A DNA stretch of 64,000 nt from Klebsormidium nitens (lineage: Eukaryota > Streptophyta > Klebsormidiophyceae > Klebsormidiales > Klebsormidiaceae), in the NCBI GenBank assembly GCA_000708835.1, contig DF237128.1:91453-155452 (forward strand), in the 5' to 3' direction. How positions within the stretch are numbered: position 1 is the first letter of the stretch; every line of letters begins with the position of its first letter. Shown piece after piece: positions 45,305 through 58,004 of the stretch. The position numbers were made by a program, and so were the translations under genes. Under the pieces are notes generated by a model. That model had not been told where the DNA came from and ran no database searches. It saw nothing but the letters and a program-made list of their open reading frames with translations.

Positions 45305-48300
45305 TCACGTCGGCACGGGCTTCCCTGCTGCCCCGCTCCGTTCCCGCTCCAGATACGCCAGCACGGCCACGATCAGCGCAATCACCCACAAAATCACAAT
45401 CACGGCCGCTGTCCTCTCGCACGCCAGGCTGTCCCACCAACCCCAAACGTCCACGTGGAGGGCTCGGCCCCCAACCTCGTTCAAAACCTCGCTTTCCACT
45501 TTCGTCATCTCCAAGAACTTCACCTCCTTCCTTTTAGCGCCCGAACGGCGCTTCGCTTTGCCTTTCTCCACCCCAGTGCCGCTCGTCTGGACCTTCCCGG
45601 TCTCCGCTTCGGCCATTTTGTGCGCGCGCGTTTCGACAGGCGCGGCCGCGTTGCGCGCCACGAAGGAGACCGTGGTTGGGGCCGTCAGCCGGGGACTCTC
45701 CGCCAGCACCAAGGACAGCCCCGGGGCATTGGCCCCGGGTGAGGGGCACACGTCGGCGTCGTACAGCGGGTTTTTAGACACCTTGAGTGCGAGCCCCGGC
45801 TTCTCCGATCGCCCAGTAGAGTCGACCTCCGCGCTTTGGACGGTTTTCCCTCCCGCCAAGAGGACCTCGACGGCGTTTGCGGGCAGCACCAGACCGTTCA
45901 GCTGCCAATCCAGGCCTACGCGCCCGCCCTTTCCCGATGCGACTCGCTTATCTTCTCCGCTCTTGCCCTCTTTTAGCTTGTCCTGAGACTTCTTTCCATC
46001 CCTCTTCCCCACTCCTTTATGTAGTCCTGCGCCGTCTGGCCCATCTTTCAGCCCTTCGCTCGATCCGCCGACGCAGATCTTCTCGGTGTCGTCAGGAACT
46101 TCCGCACCTGCCGCGCCGAGCTTGGTTCCCACGCTGCTGACGTCATCTTCCGGCGCTGGCAGACTCGCCCACACCTCTCGCTTCTTCAGTGACTCGGAGA
46201 TGACGTGCTTATCGACCTCCGGCACCTCGACCTCGACCACCCGAACCTCTTCCGGTTCCGCGCCGCCCGCCACCCGAGGGGATTTTGCACCCGCGGCCAA
46301 GACCAGGGCGAACTCTTCCGGTTCCTCGACGAAGAACCGGGCATCCTCTTTGGAACTCGGAGCATGATCATCCGCCTTTCCCAGCTCAATGACCTGCGGT
46401 GCTGCCGGCTCTTCTGCGAGCACACGGGGCGAATCCGCCGGTTTTCTCTCAACCGCCGGGGGAAGGAGAGCGACCTGGCGCCGGTCTTCGGCGACCTGGG
46501 TTCCGCTCGCTTCTCCCGCGGCCACCAGGGGCCATTCTCCCCGGACCGCAAGAGTACGCACCTTCACTGGGTCGTCGAACGGTAAGTCGGCCTTGCAGTT
46601 GAGGGCAGAGAGGATAAAATCCTGTGAGGAGAAGAGTAGCAGCTGACCATCACTATCAGAGTATTTGTCTTCAAGGTTCATGAGCTGGTGTCTAATGAGT
46701 CATGAAGACAAATAAACAGATTCCTCAAGCTGGCCGTCGCACGTCTCGGATGGATATCAATTGATTGAACGGAGGTTGGCGAAGCATTCGAGCCATTGGT
46801 GTTCGTGTAAGCATCATCTAAAACTCGTAAGCATACACAAGCAGCTCTTGAAGCCTGGAAATTGTCGTCGAGCTCCTCTATTCAGCCGTCCTGTCACATG
46901 GATTCCGCACATGTACACTCAACAAAGCCAGACATTCACGAACCTTGACGTGTCAAAAGCATCCGTTCCCAGCCGCTGGGACAGCCTCAGTCAGCCCGCA
47001 TCGGCCGGCTCTCACCTCTTCTTTCTCAACGAGGGCACCAGATGCTGCCTGGCCCACAAGTTCCTCTTCAATCAGCTCACAGGCATCAGCCCCGCCCTTG
47101 ACCCCATTAGACCCGGTCGTACCTCCGGCCAAAAGCTCCACGCCGTTCAAAAGCGACCCCCCTTCCACATAGTCGATCCCCCGGTCCTCTCCCCCGGGCA
47201 CCAGCACACCATCCGTCCAGTCTTCGCTTGGCTCCTCGCTTTTCACCCCGAGCACTGCCCGGTTCTCAGGGGTGGCCCCCTCCCCTAGTTCTCCCACCAT
47301 CTCCTCTTCCAGGAAGTTGCTCAAGTCCTCCGAGAAGGGGACTCGCCCGGCCGAACCGTCACGTTCTGCCACGGTTTCCTTCTCTGCGGTTGCCACGTAA
47401 GGCTCAGACGCTACTATAGCCACCGGCTCTTGTCTGACGGGCTCAACTTCGACCACTGAGGAGCCCACGAGCTCGTTCGCGACGGCAGTCTCCTCGATCT
47501 GTTGAAAAGAACAGACATTGTCAGACGGCTGAGAATCACTTAGGCTCACCATTGCGCATTTCGCAATAAGACGACGGACCTACTTTACCTGGTCTTCAAG
47601 AAGGGAAGGTCAGGGTGTTGCCGAAAACCTATGCGACCTTCACGGAAGTCTGTTTGTTTTTGGACGAAGCGTCGAGCCCGCATTCTCTCGGGAAACAGCC
47701 CTCAAAGTAACCACAGATCATTCATTCCAAGAAGATTTAACAAGAGCGAGAGACCAAGTCTGATTCGGGCGGGCTGGCTCTCTCTCGTTTCCTTTCCAAG
47801 CCATGTGCGCAGCCAAACTTTATCACACTGACCTTGTCTGACAATAGCGCAGCTCTTACCTTCTTAAAGCTAAGTTCAAGGGACTCGCAGAACTCCGTTG
47901 CAATAGGAACGGTCTCCAGCGCCAGCTCCAAAGCCGCGCCTTCCGTCATCAGCAGCGGATTGTCTGCCCTCTCTAGGCCGGCACAGTCGAGCTCGCTTAG
48001 GGCAGCGTCGGCCTCCAGCAACTCGGCATCAGTCTGAAGGGCGACTTCGTCCTTCTCCAGGGACAGCCTCTCTGGCTCAACGGCAAGGTGCCACGTCGCC
48101 GCATCCGACCAATCTTCTGCGACTTGGGCCCCAATCTCAGTCTCTGCCCCTGCGCCTCTCATTGCCCCTACGCCCACACTCATCACTGCTGTGTCCAGTT
48201 CTAGGACGGCCTCTTGCGGCGAGGTGTGAATGCTCTCCTCCACGGATTCTCCTTCCTGCGGGGCCTTCTCCTCGCTGATGTCACCGTCCTCCTGCAGTGA

Positions 48301-50457
48301 CGTCACGGTTGAGCTCCAAATCTCTTCGTCTCCGTCTTCCACAGCCTTGCTTGCCATCGACCACGTTTCTTCTACCTCCGGTCTTTCTGGCTGCCCCGCA
48401 AAATCATCATCACCAGCCGACCACCCCTCCGGCGCCTCGTCTGTCTTCCACTGCCCCGGCGCCTCCGCCAAGTCCCACCCGATGCCCCACCTCTGCGCAT
48501 CGCCCACTTCGAGCTTCTCTTTTTCCTCAATTTGCCGCATCCGCCAATCTGAGGCCTCGTCTCCCTCCATCTCGTCCTCATTCTCGAGCACAGAAACCAC
48601 TGAGGTCCGCCCCTGCAAGGCCTCCCCTTTCTTCCCGTCCACCACCTGGATGAGCGAGTCTGCGGTTTCGGAAAGGGACTCTGTTCCCTCGTCCAAAAAG
48701 CTCTCCGCATCTTGGAACCCCACATCTGCCTCCTCTAAAGCGCTTTCGGGAGCCGTTCCGTTCTGCTCAACGAGCGCTGCCTCCACTTCGACTCCTGCTT
48801 TGCCTGGCCCATACACCGCCAAAAATGCTGGTTCAGCCGCAATCGCGCCCTCTGCCATTCCTTCGCAGATGATTGCTTCCTTGGCGGCTGCTTCTTTTTC
48901 TAGCTTCGACTCTTCCAACCCCTCAGAAGCGCCATTCTCCACCCCAGCAGCCTCATTGGCAATCACCACAACAGGCACTGCCACTGTAATCTCCGTTTGC
49001 TCGCCCGCCAGCTCCAGAGCTTTGACTGGCCCGTCCAGGTACGCGTCTGCACTTGGCTCCGCCTCACTTTCTTGTGCCGTCTTCTTTGTCACGCTCCGTA
49101 GCCGCTTCCTCAGCTTCTTGACACGTGGCTTCTTTCCCAGCTGCTTTGCTTCCGACCCTGTCTCCCCCGCTGCTTCCACCTCCTGCTTGACCACTTTAAT
49201 ATCGCTGTTCCCAGGCACGCAGTCTTCCCCTGCGACTGCGACAACGCTGTCTACCCGTTTCACTACTTCCGTCTCTGCCTGAGCCAAAGTGCTCTCTCTC
49301 CTCTCCTCCGCTACCTCAGCATGCATGACAAAGCTGCCCCCTTCTCCTGTCCCAACAAGCTCGCTGGCTCGGTTTGTAGAAACAAACTCAGAGTGGCTCT
49401 CCTGAGACCCCTCAGTTCCATTGTTGACCAACGTGGCATTGGCCTCCGGCCTCAATTCCTTCATCCAATGCTGATGGCTGCCAAGCAGCTGAGTGCTGAC
49501 TGCCACTTCAGCCGAAGGCAGACCCATGGCCTTCACAGGACTTGTACCTGCGGTGGGGCTGGGCGCCGGTCCTTCCAGCACAACAGCCAGACTCTGGACC
49601 ATCTCCCCCTCTTGGGCAAACACTTCTTTGCTTTCGCCCTCACTGACAGTTCCCTTCTCGCCAGCTCCCAGCCCTGCTCGCTCTGCCAGCTTCTGATCTT
49701 TTGTTCGCTGTTCCTCGCTGTTCGTTCTGGCCTCTTCTCCGCTTCCTATGGCAGATCCCTCTTCACCGCTTGCCTGGTTAGCTTCATCATTGATTCGCCG
49801 TGGCGTTTCCCGCCTCCTTCCAGACAGCCCCTTGTGCAGCGCATACAGCCCCGCCAATGCAACCAACCCAATCCCCACTTGCGGCAGCGGCACCTTGGAC
49901 CCCTTCCTAATTGGTGGGACAACACCAGCTGGCTTTGGCCGGACTGGTTCTGCCGGCTTCACCGCATCAGGTTTCTTCACAGGAGTAGGGCTTGGATTGC
50001 TTTTGGCAGGTGCCGGTGGGGCCGTCTGCGCTGCGCTTATCGTGTGAACGGGCGCCGCAGCTGCCTGGAAGCTCTTCACAACGGACTCTCTGATGACGGT
50101 GCTCTGCTCTGATTCCTCAGCCGCGCTCATATGCACCCCGGTCGGGATCGAGATCGTGACATTGATGTTGACGTCCTTCATCATGGGCTGCCTCTGCGTC
50201 GTCACCAATTTCTGGGTGGTCGTCAATTTTTCCATCGCCCCGTCCTGACTCGCCACACTTTGCTTCTCTGGCGATGTGAATAGGCTCCTCACGCTCTCGA
50301 GCCCTCCTGCCAAGCCAACCGTCGGACCCCCCCTAGCTCTCAATCGATCAGCGCCCTCTTTGTCGAGGTACTCCACAACACCACCTGTGAGAGGCGTGAC
50401 CGACCCAACAAGAGCAGACATAAATCCCCTCCGGCTGCCGAGCCTTGCTAGCAGCAT
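45305..50457 (-). CDS. Large acidic membrane protein of unknown function
   Basis: Three exons: 47860-50457, 47016-47498 and 45305-46621, 4398 nt (1465 aa), all junctions GT-AG and phase 0. The first in-frame ATG is at 50457. The N terminus (MLLARLGSRRGFMSALVG) is basic, hydroxylated and free of acidic residues, as in organelle transit peptides. A weak hydrophobic stretch, VGIGLVALAGLYALHKGL, near residue 195 is flanked by basic residues. Then more than 1,100 residues are dominated by Glu, Ala, Val, Ser and Gly with no globular pattern recognised. A strong hydrophobic segment, TAAVIVILWVIALIVAVLAY, lies just before the C terminus, followed by LERERSG. WGWWDSL precedes it. I recognise no family. 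The architecture suggests an intrinsically disordered protein tethered at one or both ends to a membrane. Organelle targeting is inference. Confidence 0.72.
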
Positions 50458-53400
50458 GCTGTGGGCCGGCAGCAAGCCCCGGTGCTGCCGCGGGGGACTA
50501 GAATCCACGGCATTGTTTGAGCTTGACCCTCATATGCAGACAACAGGTTGATTCTCGCGTTCTTTATTCAGCAGATCTCGCGAGGAGAGAGCAATGCCGT
50601 GTACTTTTTGGACCGTCCATGTCAGCACTCTCCCCAAGGACGGTGGGCAACTCTCAGGATTGAAGATGGATTCCGGAAGGCAGTGAGAGCTAGCTCTCCA
50701 GCCCCGGAGCCTCCTTGGAACTGATTGGGCTCGAGCATGACTCCTGATCAGCTGACACTGACAGCTGCCAGCCAGTCAAGGACCTTTCAAGACATGACGT
50801 TCAACGGGTTCAGAGGTAACCCTTTTAAGCAGGATCAAATAGCTTCAGTGGTTGGCCGACAGCTCCAATGCAGGGCAACTTTGCAGTTGGGGGTTGAAAC
50901 GCTGCCAAGCACCACGTGACGCTTTTGTTGGCAAGCTAACATCCTATCCAGAGTAGTAACCTCCTACAACAGCAACCTCAGACGACCTCATTAGGTTCTT
51001 CAAAATGGATCTTTATAAAACAAGCTCGCATCTCTCGGGCAAAATGCTCAAACCCGGAGCAGCAGGTGTTAACTCTTGGGTTCTGTTGACAGTCAGGGTA
51101 TCCCTGTGAGGCTGTCGCCGTCGAGCTGCACAAACCTATGGTGGCCGGGCCAGTTACAACTTACCAGTAGCTAGATCATGACTGCAGAGCGCGGCCACAC
51201 GCCGGCCGAAGGCCACCAACCTCTGACTATCGATCACGCAGAATCAGCTCAGCTGGCTAGCAGCGTGTACACAAATGCATGCGCGCTGACGTTCCATTTC
51301 ATCCCTCCCGGCGCGCGGCCGCGAAGCCGTGCGAACCGGGCCGCCCGACAGCGCGGCCGCCCGGGCCCCCGGGCCGGGCCCCGGCCCTTCCGTACAATCC
51401 AATCATGCCAGCATGTTGTCGGAACCGGCCGGGCCGCGGCCAGGACGGTCACACGCACAAGGCGGCCGCGCGCATTGAGGCTTAAGCAGTGCATGCCGCG
51501 CATACAAAGCTTCGCAAGGCTTAGTGAGCCTGGCGTGCTGAAGCACCCCTTTCCGACACTCGGAGGCTTCTCAGAGACATAAATAGTGTGTTCAAGATTT
51601 CCTATTTTACAAAACTCGTACGCGGATAACACATGGGTATAGAAGGAGTCATTGTCGTGACCTGAGATTCTGCTGAAACTCAGAAGTTCTGCATTTGGCA
51701 TGCGCCGAAACAGTCGAGAACGGGTCGAGAACGTCGTACTTGTTTCTCGCGATGGGCAACAAGAACGCAAACATTGTATCATCCATGAGGAAGCCTATGG
51801 CCGAACTGGTACATTGGCTATATGGCGTGCGAAAGGAGACGCGACCATTTCTTCACACGTATACTCAGTAATTACACTGTCATGCTATATGACCCTAGCA
51901 TATCAGTGGGCGCGTATCGATCAACCAGTGACTGGGTTACTAGCTTGTTTCTCATGGTGCCCGATACCTTAACAACTGCTTGTATAGCAATGACAAATGT
52001 GCCGGTAAACATTTCCACCGTCCTTTCCTCTTCGTCGAATTTTGGCCGACATATTGGCTAGCTGAACTGAACTAGAGTCGATTCGGTCGACGTGCTTTGC
52101 AAGCAGTTGCTCAGAATGACTATAGTCTATTCTGCAATACCTGAAGTGTCACTGAGCATGGCACGAACCCGAAAAGTAATCTAGACTTCCACGCGGAACG
52201 CCCGATTGCAAAAACATCCATCTGTATCCCGCTTCCGTCCGATCTTGCATCGTTGACCTCAAATCAAGTTTCAACCGCCGATATTACTAAAAGTGCCCGG
52301 TACTCGTAGCCGGTAGAGTTCGATTGTTGAAGGTCCTAATCTGAGGCCGACTGGAAGCACTCTGTAAACTTCAGCCAATGCGGGATGTAGCTCACACGTG
52401 CTCTGCCATTTTGAAGATCCGGCTTTCCGCGTGTTCCGTGGTAATCGCGGGCCATCTCTTGTCGGCATAAGCCTCGAGGTACGGTGGACTACCACACTTG
52501 TTTTACAAGATTCGGCCACTTTCGTGTCCACCATGATGAGTACGGTGGACATCCAGTGCCCATGATGAATCCTCAACAAAGTACATCAAGCACCTCAGCT
52601 TTTACACAAGGGGCCTCACAATTGACCCCGAGCCCTATGAAGCCCGAATTGTGTCAACTTGCAATAAGATCTCCACTTGACCATGGTCTATTCAAGACAA
52701 CCGACTTGACGGGCTAATTCGACTTTAGAGCCTCTCAAACGGCCCGAAGCGATGAAGATACTAGGGCAAGAGACATACTAAGAATATACAGGGTGGACTA
52801 CTCCACAAGTTTTACAACTTCAATCTTTGTTCTTGCTCACAACGGAAAGCACCTATCTATTGAGCAACAATCGACGTACGTGCTTGACGTCCTGCATCGG
52901 AGGCCGCTTCTTGAAGCGCCGTTCCGAATGGAAGCCAATGGTCCCGCGAGTAGCCCCTAAAGGTGGGGGGCCGGGACGTGCGAAAGGGGCTTGTCCGCTG
53001 CAGGTCAAGCGAAACTGTCAGCTGATGGGAGACTGGGGTGTGCAACGCCAATCGTAATGTGAACTAGTCCAACCCCAATCTTGGGAGTTTCAAATCTTCT
53101 ACATTTTTCAGAATACACGAGTGAAGCGGTGACAAGAGGGGTATTTGTGACTCCTTGCTTCAGTCAATTGACAGTACCATCGTGTTGTAGCCTGAGGGGG
53201 GAGACGTGTCGCCAAAGACCTTGCTCTGCCGGCTGGCGGACGAGAGAATTCGGGAAATGCTATCGAAGAGTCACTGCAACGACGCTATAATCCCGTCAAA
53301 CTACAAATTCTTGTTCTGGAACTATTTCCACACGCGCCAGTGGGCCTTGAGACAACGGCAGGCAAAAGACCCTCTCGCGCACACAGCAAGAGAACGCTCC

Positions 53401-53556
53401 TCGCTAATCCCCAGATCAAAAGACCGAAGGCGAGTACTCAACGCTTACGACGCGAATCTGCACTTCAATTCGTAGACCAAAGCGACCAGAGAGAACCTCG
53501 TGCCCCACATCCAAATTTCATTAGATTTTCACGAAGGCAGACAGCTGGCTCTACGG
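50458..53556. other. 3.1-kb intergenic region with GC-rich palindromic patch
   Basis: Lies upstream of the large membrane protein gene and downstream of glutamine synthetase. It holds a very GC-rich patch (51310-51475). Open frames at 51.2-51.8 kb and 52.3-52.6 kb follow base composition and resemble no family I know. No transposon termini were defined. Confidence 0.45.
51310..51475. other. GC-rich palindromic patch
   Basis: Dense GGCC/CCGG content with palindromes GCGGCCGC (51353 and 51463) and GGGCCCCCGGGCC (from 51363). The surrounding sequence is far less GC-rich. CpG content is high, so it could be a CpG island, a promoter patch or the remnant of an element. Similar smaller patches occur at about 27406-27480 and 37085-37245. 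Confidence 0.6.
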
Positions 53557-56500
53557 TTACACGCAGATCTCAGAGAGTGTTTGCCGCTCACATGACTTGG
53601 GCAGCGGGTGGTCCTTGGGGTCGAAAAGGATGGTGGTCTCCGCGATCTTGGCGGTCACGATGTAGGGGTCCATGTTGGACGCGGGCCGCCGGTCCTCGAA
53701 ATAGCCGTACCCCTTCTGCGCGGTGTCGCGCCCGACGCGGATCGACGCACCCCGGTTGGCGACGCCCCACGAGAAGGACTCCATGGACGCGGTCTCGTGC
53801 TTGCCCGTCAGGCGGCGCTCGTTGCCCTCGCCGTAGCACTCGATGTGCTCCACGTGCTTGATCGCCAGCTTGCTGATCGCCTCCTCGATGGCCGCCATGC
53901 CGCCCTTCTCGCGCATCTCCTTGGTGCTGCACCGGGCGCGAGAGGGAGGGTGAGGGCGAAAGGGCACCGGGAGCAGTGCTGCTCTAATAGTGGTGACTGG
54001 ATGAAATTATGAAGCTAAGAATAGATCTTGGAAAGGAACGGGGACGAGAGCTTCGAGATGCATTGACAGCCTTTCTACTGGCCCTCTTGAAGACTCCGAC
54101 AGTGTGTAAAACTCGAGGATGCGACCTCGTTGTGATTTCGTGCAAATCTCTGCCAAAACTGTTGCAATGACGACAACTCCCAACGGACGTCAATAGAAAG
54201 CAAGTAAAGATACCAATTCAAACGAAGCAGATACATGATGGCGAAAATTTGTTGCCGGAGTCGTGTAGCATGAGACTCGCAAATTCTTTGAATTCTATAA
54301 AAGTTCACGAACTAGTCACAGCTTCGTTGTAAAGCGGGCGGACGAACATCCGACTCGGGGAGCGAAAGGGACAGATGCCTTCGGTCGTGGCTATCTGAAA
54401 GAAGTGTCCATTAGACATTTCTATAGACATTTCTACACCCTCTTGACCAGGTTCTTGGGTTTTGAACGAATTCGAGTCAAGCTGGTCAATACCTGTAGTT
54501 GGTGTGGCAACCAGCACCGTTCCAGTCCCCAGGGATCGGCTTGGGGTCAAGAGTCAACACGACGTCCGCCATCTCCGTTACCCGCTGCGGTGACAGAACA
54601 AAATATCTTGATCGATTCATCCCCAGGTTGAGCACTAGCATGAAGGTGCCTCGATTTGGAATGTCTGCATGTATATGTAGCAAGCCACCATATAATGTTA
54701 AGGCGCTCAGCTCAGATCTTATATAAGACGTTCGTCTGCAAAGGTTCGAAGCAGATGGAAGGAGTTGGATGACTGCAGGATGGCGATGTTGACACAAGCG
54801 CACACTGCATGTTCAATTGCCAGAGCGGATCGGCTTTTACCCACAAACGGTGAGCACTCGATAGTCGAGGCTCGATCTGCCTCACCTCGAGAAGGTAGCG
54901 AGACATCCACAGCTGGTCGCCGGAATCGATTCCGACACAGGGGCCAACCTGGTACTCCCACTGGCAGCGAGAAACAAGGGATCGTCAGTACGAGACGGGG
55001 GAATGGAGCCCAAGCATCACCAAGATCGAGACGTTTAGTACCGGGTTATGTCACGTCTTGGGACCTGCCTTTGCTCGTGAGATCGTCGAAGTAAGAACAA
55101 GTGACCGTGAACGTGCCCCTGACTATTCTGCCCTGCTCTTTTCAGGGCTCCTTCTTTGAGAGCACAGTCAACATTGTTCATCAAGCTCCACATAATTCGG
55201 CCCCTGAAGTCGACTCCCAAAAAAGACGTCCGTGCTTGCTAATTGCGTGGTTGGAAGAGGAGGAGACGAGTTTAAGAGTATTCACAAATAAAGCCTTGTG
55301 TTGGACTGAATCAGACTCACTTCAGTCTTCCGCTTTTTCGTTTGGAATACAGAGAGCTCTAACAAGGGGCGTTTGTATCATTGATAACAATCACAACAGA
55401 AGAAGGTGAAAAGGAATTTCGTGCAAGCTGACCTGTCCGGGCATGACCTCCCCGTTAATTCCGCTGATGTTGATGCCCGCGTACAGGCATGCCTTGTAGT
55501 GCGCATTCACAATCTCACGGCCCCAAGCCTTGTCTGCGCCAACTCCGCAATAGTACGGGCCCTGCAATGGTGCAGTCAACCTTGGCTTCAGCAGGGACAG
55601 CAGTGCATACTTCTCCTCGTTTTTGGGGTTTTGTCAGTTTCATGAATCCCAAAACGAAGTCTTTGCAGTCAAGAGACATTTGTTAAACATAAGGACCTTC
55701 TGTTGGCCTGAAGAGCGGGGCTGAACAAGTACATACCACATCTTCAGAACAGATGACAGATGGACAAGGTGGTGTTACCTGAGGACCTGGGTAGCCGCCC
55801 TTTGGCCAGCCGAGGGGCCAGTTGGTGCCGGCCTGATACAGGGTGTACTCCTGCTCAATCCCAAACCTGCACGGGGCGCCAAAAATATAAGAAATGCTAG
55901 GGCGACAGGGAGATCTCACACGCAAACAAGGGCCTTTCCGTCATGGAAAAAATCATCTGCTAGTTATTTTTGTAAGAGCCACACGGCCACAGCAGTCACA
56001 CCTCTGGGTATCAGAATGCTACATCAGTATGTTGGGAAGAAAATGGGAAATGAAGAAGGCGCTCTTTTCGCTTACCAGGGCACATGCTCCTTGACCTTCT
56101 CCAAGACCTCAGCAGCGGCAAATCTGTGGTTGGTTGGCAGGGGCTCGCCACCAGGGGTGTAGGTGTCGCACATCACCTGCGCAAGCCACCGCCGCAGGTT
56201 AGGCAAAGAGCTCGACGGGTGCATATGCAGATCCAGCCCAGACGGACCATCCATGCAAAGTAGATTTGACAGCTTTTGAAAGAACTGCGACAGATTATGT
56301 TGACACACTTTGACCTTTTTATTTTTGACCTCTACACTTTGATCCTGCTTGTGAGAGCAATGCAACCGAGATGATGGCCAAAACGAGTGCGGAGCGCCAG
56401 CTCGCCTCTTGTGAAGCTCATCTGCATCCTTTGAGACCTTGCGCATATTGAGGCTATATTGCAGCTTCTTGTGGGTTCAAGTTGCTTACCAGGATGTTAG

Positions 56501-58004
56501 CGCCCTTCCTGAAAGGATCCCGGTAAATAGCCTGCGGCCTGCAGTAATGCAGAGGCTTGTCAAACCACTGGCAGTCGTGAAAATTCAGTGCAGAATTACT
56601 CTGGTTTGCAAACAAGGGCACAACTCAAGTTTTCCACTTTTGTCGAACTCGTGTCAGCAGTGCTAAGAAAGCTTGAGCGCAATGAGCAGAAGATCCTTCT
56701 CAAGATCTGACAACTGAGCGAGTAGAGGGATCGACTCTCACGTCAGATGCAATACTTACTTGAGGATGACCTCACTATCGTCTCCGGGGGCCTGACCCGT
56801 GCTGGATCCATCGTAGTTCCAGTCTGGGAGCTTGGAAGGGTCGGTTACTGGGCCCTCGAGCGTCTGCAATGCCAAGGTCCTTGTCAACAAAGACAACATC
56901 CAATGTATAAGGTCTGCTAAATGAGAACCATAAAGTGTTACAAAAAAACAGGGATCTACATGCGAAACTGACTGCAAAGAATGCTGAACAGGTCTCAACT
57001 CTGAATCCAGGTTGGGCTCTTGGTGCGTAGTTTCTTGCTTAAGGTGCCGGAGTTTTAAGACCAGACGATTGACCTGCAATGTTGAGATCTGGCGAGCAGC
57101 AAGCACATAGCGAATAGGACATTGATAAGAAGCAGTGCATGAGGTATTTCTCACATACTTCTGAAGCTGTCATGAATGGTGCATGTTCAGCCCTTGCACA
57201 AAATAAGATGTCAGAAAAAGATATTAAAAACATAAAGATATGAGTTTCTGAGGTCAATGAGCTCACTCTGGCTTTACTTCTTAGATCCAACTTGTGCCCA
57301 CCGATCCTGCAGAAGAATTCACAGCTCTGCTTAAAGAAGAGAGTCCCCAGTCTGCAAGCCTCTTTAAGGCTTAGCTCATGGTTTCAGAAGAAACAAAGGG
57401 GCGCCGTCTATATTGTCTGCTGAGATTCAGATTAAACACAAACCAGAAGCTGCCTTGTCCAACTACTTCGAACTGATTCCCCTAGAGTTGAACAAGGTAA
57501 GATACAAACGATGAAGCAAAGGCAGACGCCAATTGAGGTCAGCTCATTTGTTCAGAACATTACCAGCTCGATGCAGCTCAATTCAGTGCCACCGATTCCT
57601 AAAGAGGTTCATTATTCGAAAATCGTTAGTTGATAACAGTAGAGCTGGCTTGCTTTTCCTCAAACACAAAATACAAGAAGTGTGACGAAAGGTGGCGGCG
57701 CATCAAGCTTGCCAGCTTGTCCGATGGAAAGGCTGAACCCAAGTCATAACATATGTGGTCGGGTAAAAGCAACCAACTGAGTTGACAATCAGGAAGCTAG
57801 GGTGCTTTTGTTTCACAACAAAACTCTCTCTATGATAATGAATCAAATGCAAGTTCAATTTCACTGCTAGATCAGCTGCTTATGCTGCAGGCAATGTGCA
57901 CCTCAGCTTCAGAGATCGCGTGCTTACCAAACATACTCCGCAATGATCTTGGTGACTCCTTCCTTCTCAAGATCCATATTCATAAGATCCGCCAAGGTGG
58001 CCAT
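53557..58004 (-). CDS. GS: Glutamine synthetase, eukaryotic GSII type
   Basis: Catalyses ATP-dependent amidation of glutamate to glutamine. Ten exons: 57928-58004, 57267-57306, 56760-56863, 56490-56538, 56076-56176, 55779-55866, 55433-55561, 54886-54960, 54493-54584 and 53557-53926, 1125 nt (374 aa), phases consistent. Blocks in order: [152 protein letters not shown] and [12 protein letters not shown]. The active-site Glu residues of FGIEQEYTL and the Arg of [10 protein letters not shown] are present. The start at 58004 gives a normal cytosolic-type N terminus ([16 protein letters not shown]); no ATG extends it upstream in the same frame, but a spliced transit-peptide exon cannot be excluded. 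The C terminus runs about 18 residues past AETTILFDP, longer than typical plant cytosolic GS. Confidence 0.95.

Noticed and set aside
48230-49282. Long Ser-rich open frame of 350 codons on the plus strand
   Set aside because: It is antisense to the first exon of the large acidic membrane protein. Its Ser/Pro/Ala composition mirrors the Glu/Ala/Val codons of that exon and it shows no family motif.
51249-51782. Minus-strand open frame of 177 codons over the GC-rich patch
   Set aside because: It has no ATG-supported family match, and its Arg/Pro/Gly-rich part is simply the GC-rich palindromic patch read in one frame.
52271-52579. Minus-strand frame considered as a possible transposon fragment
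   Set aside because: No transposase, reverse transcriptase or terminal repeat could be recognised; too short to support.
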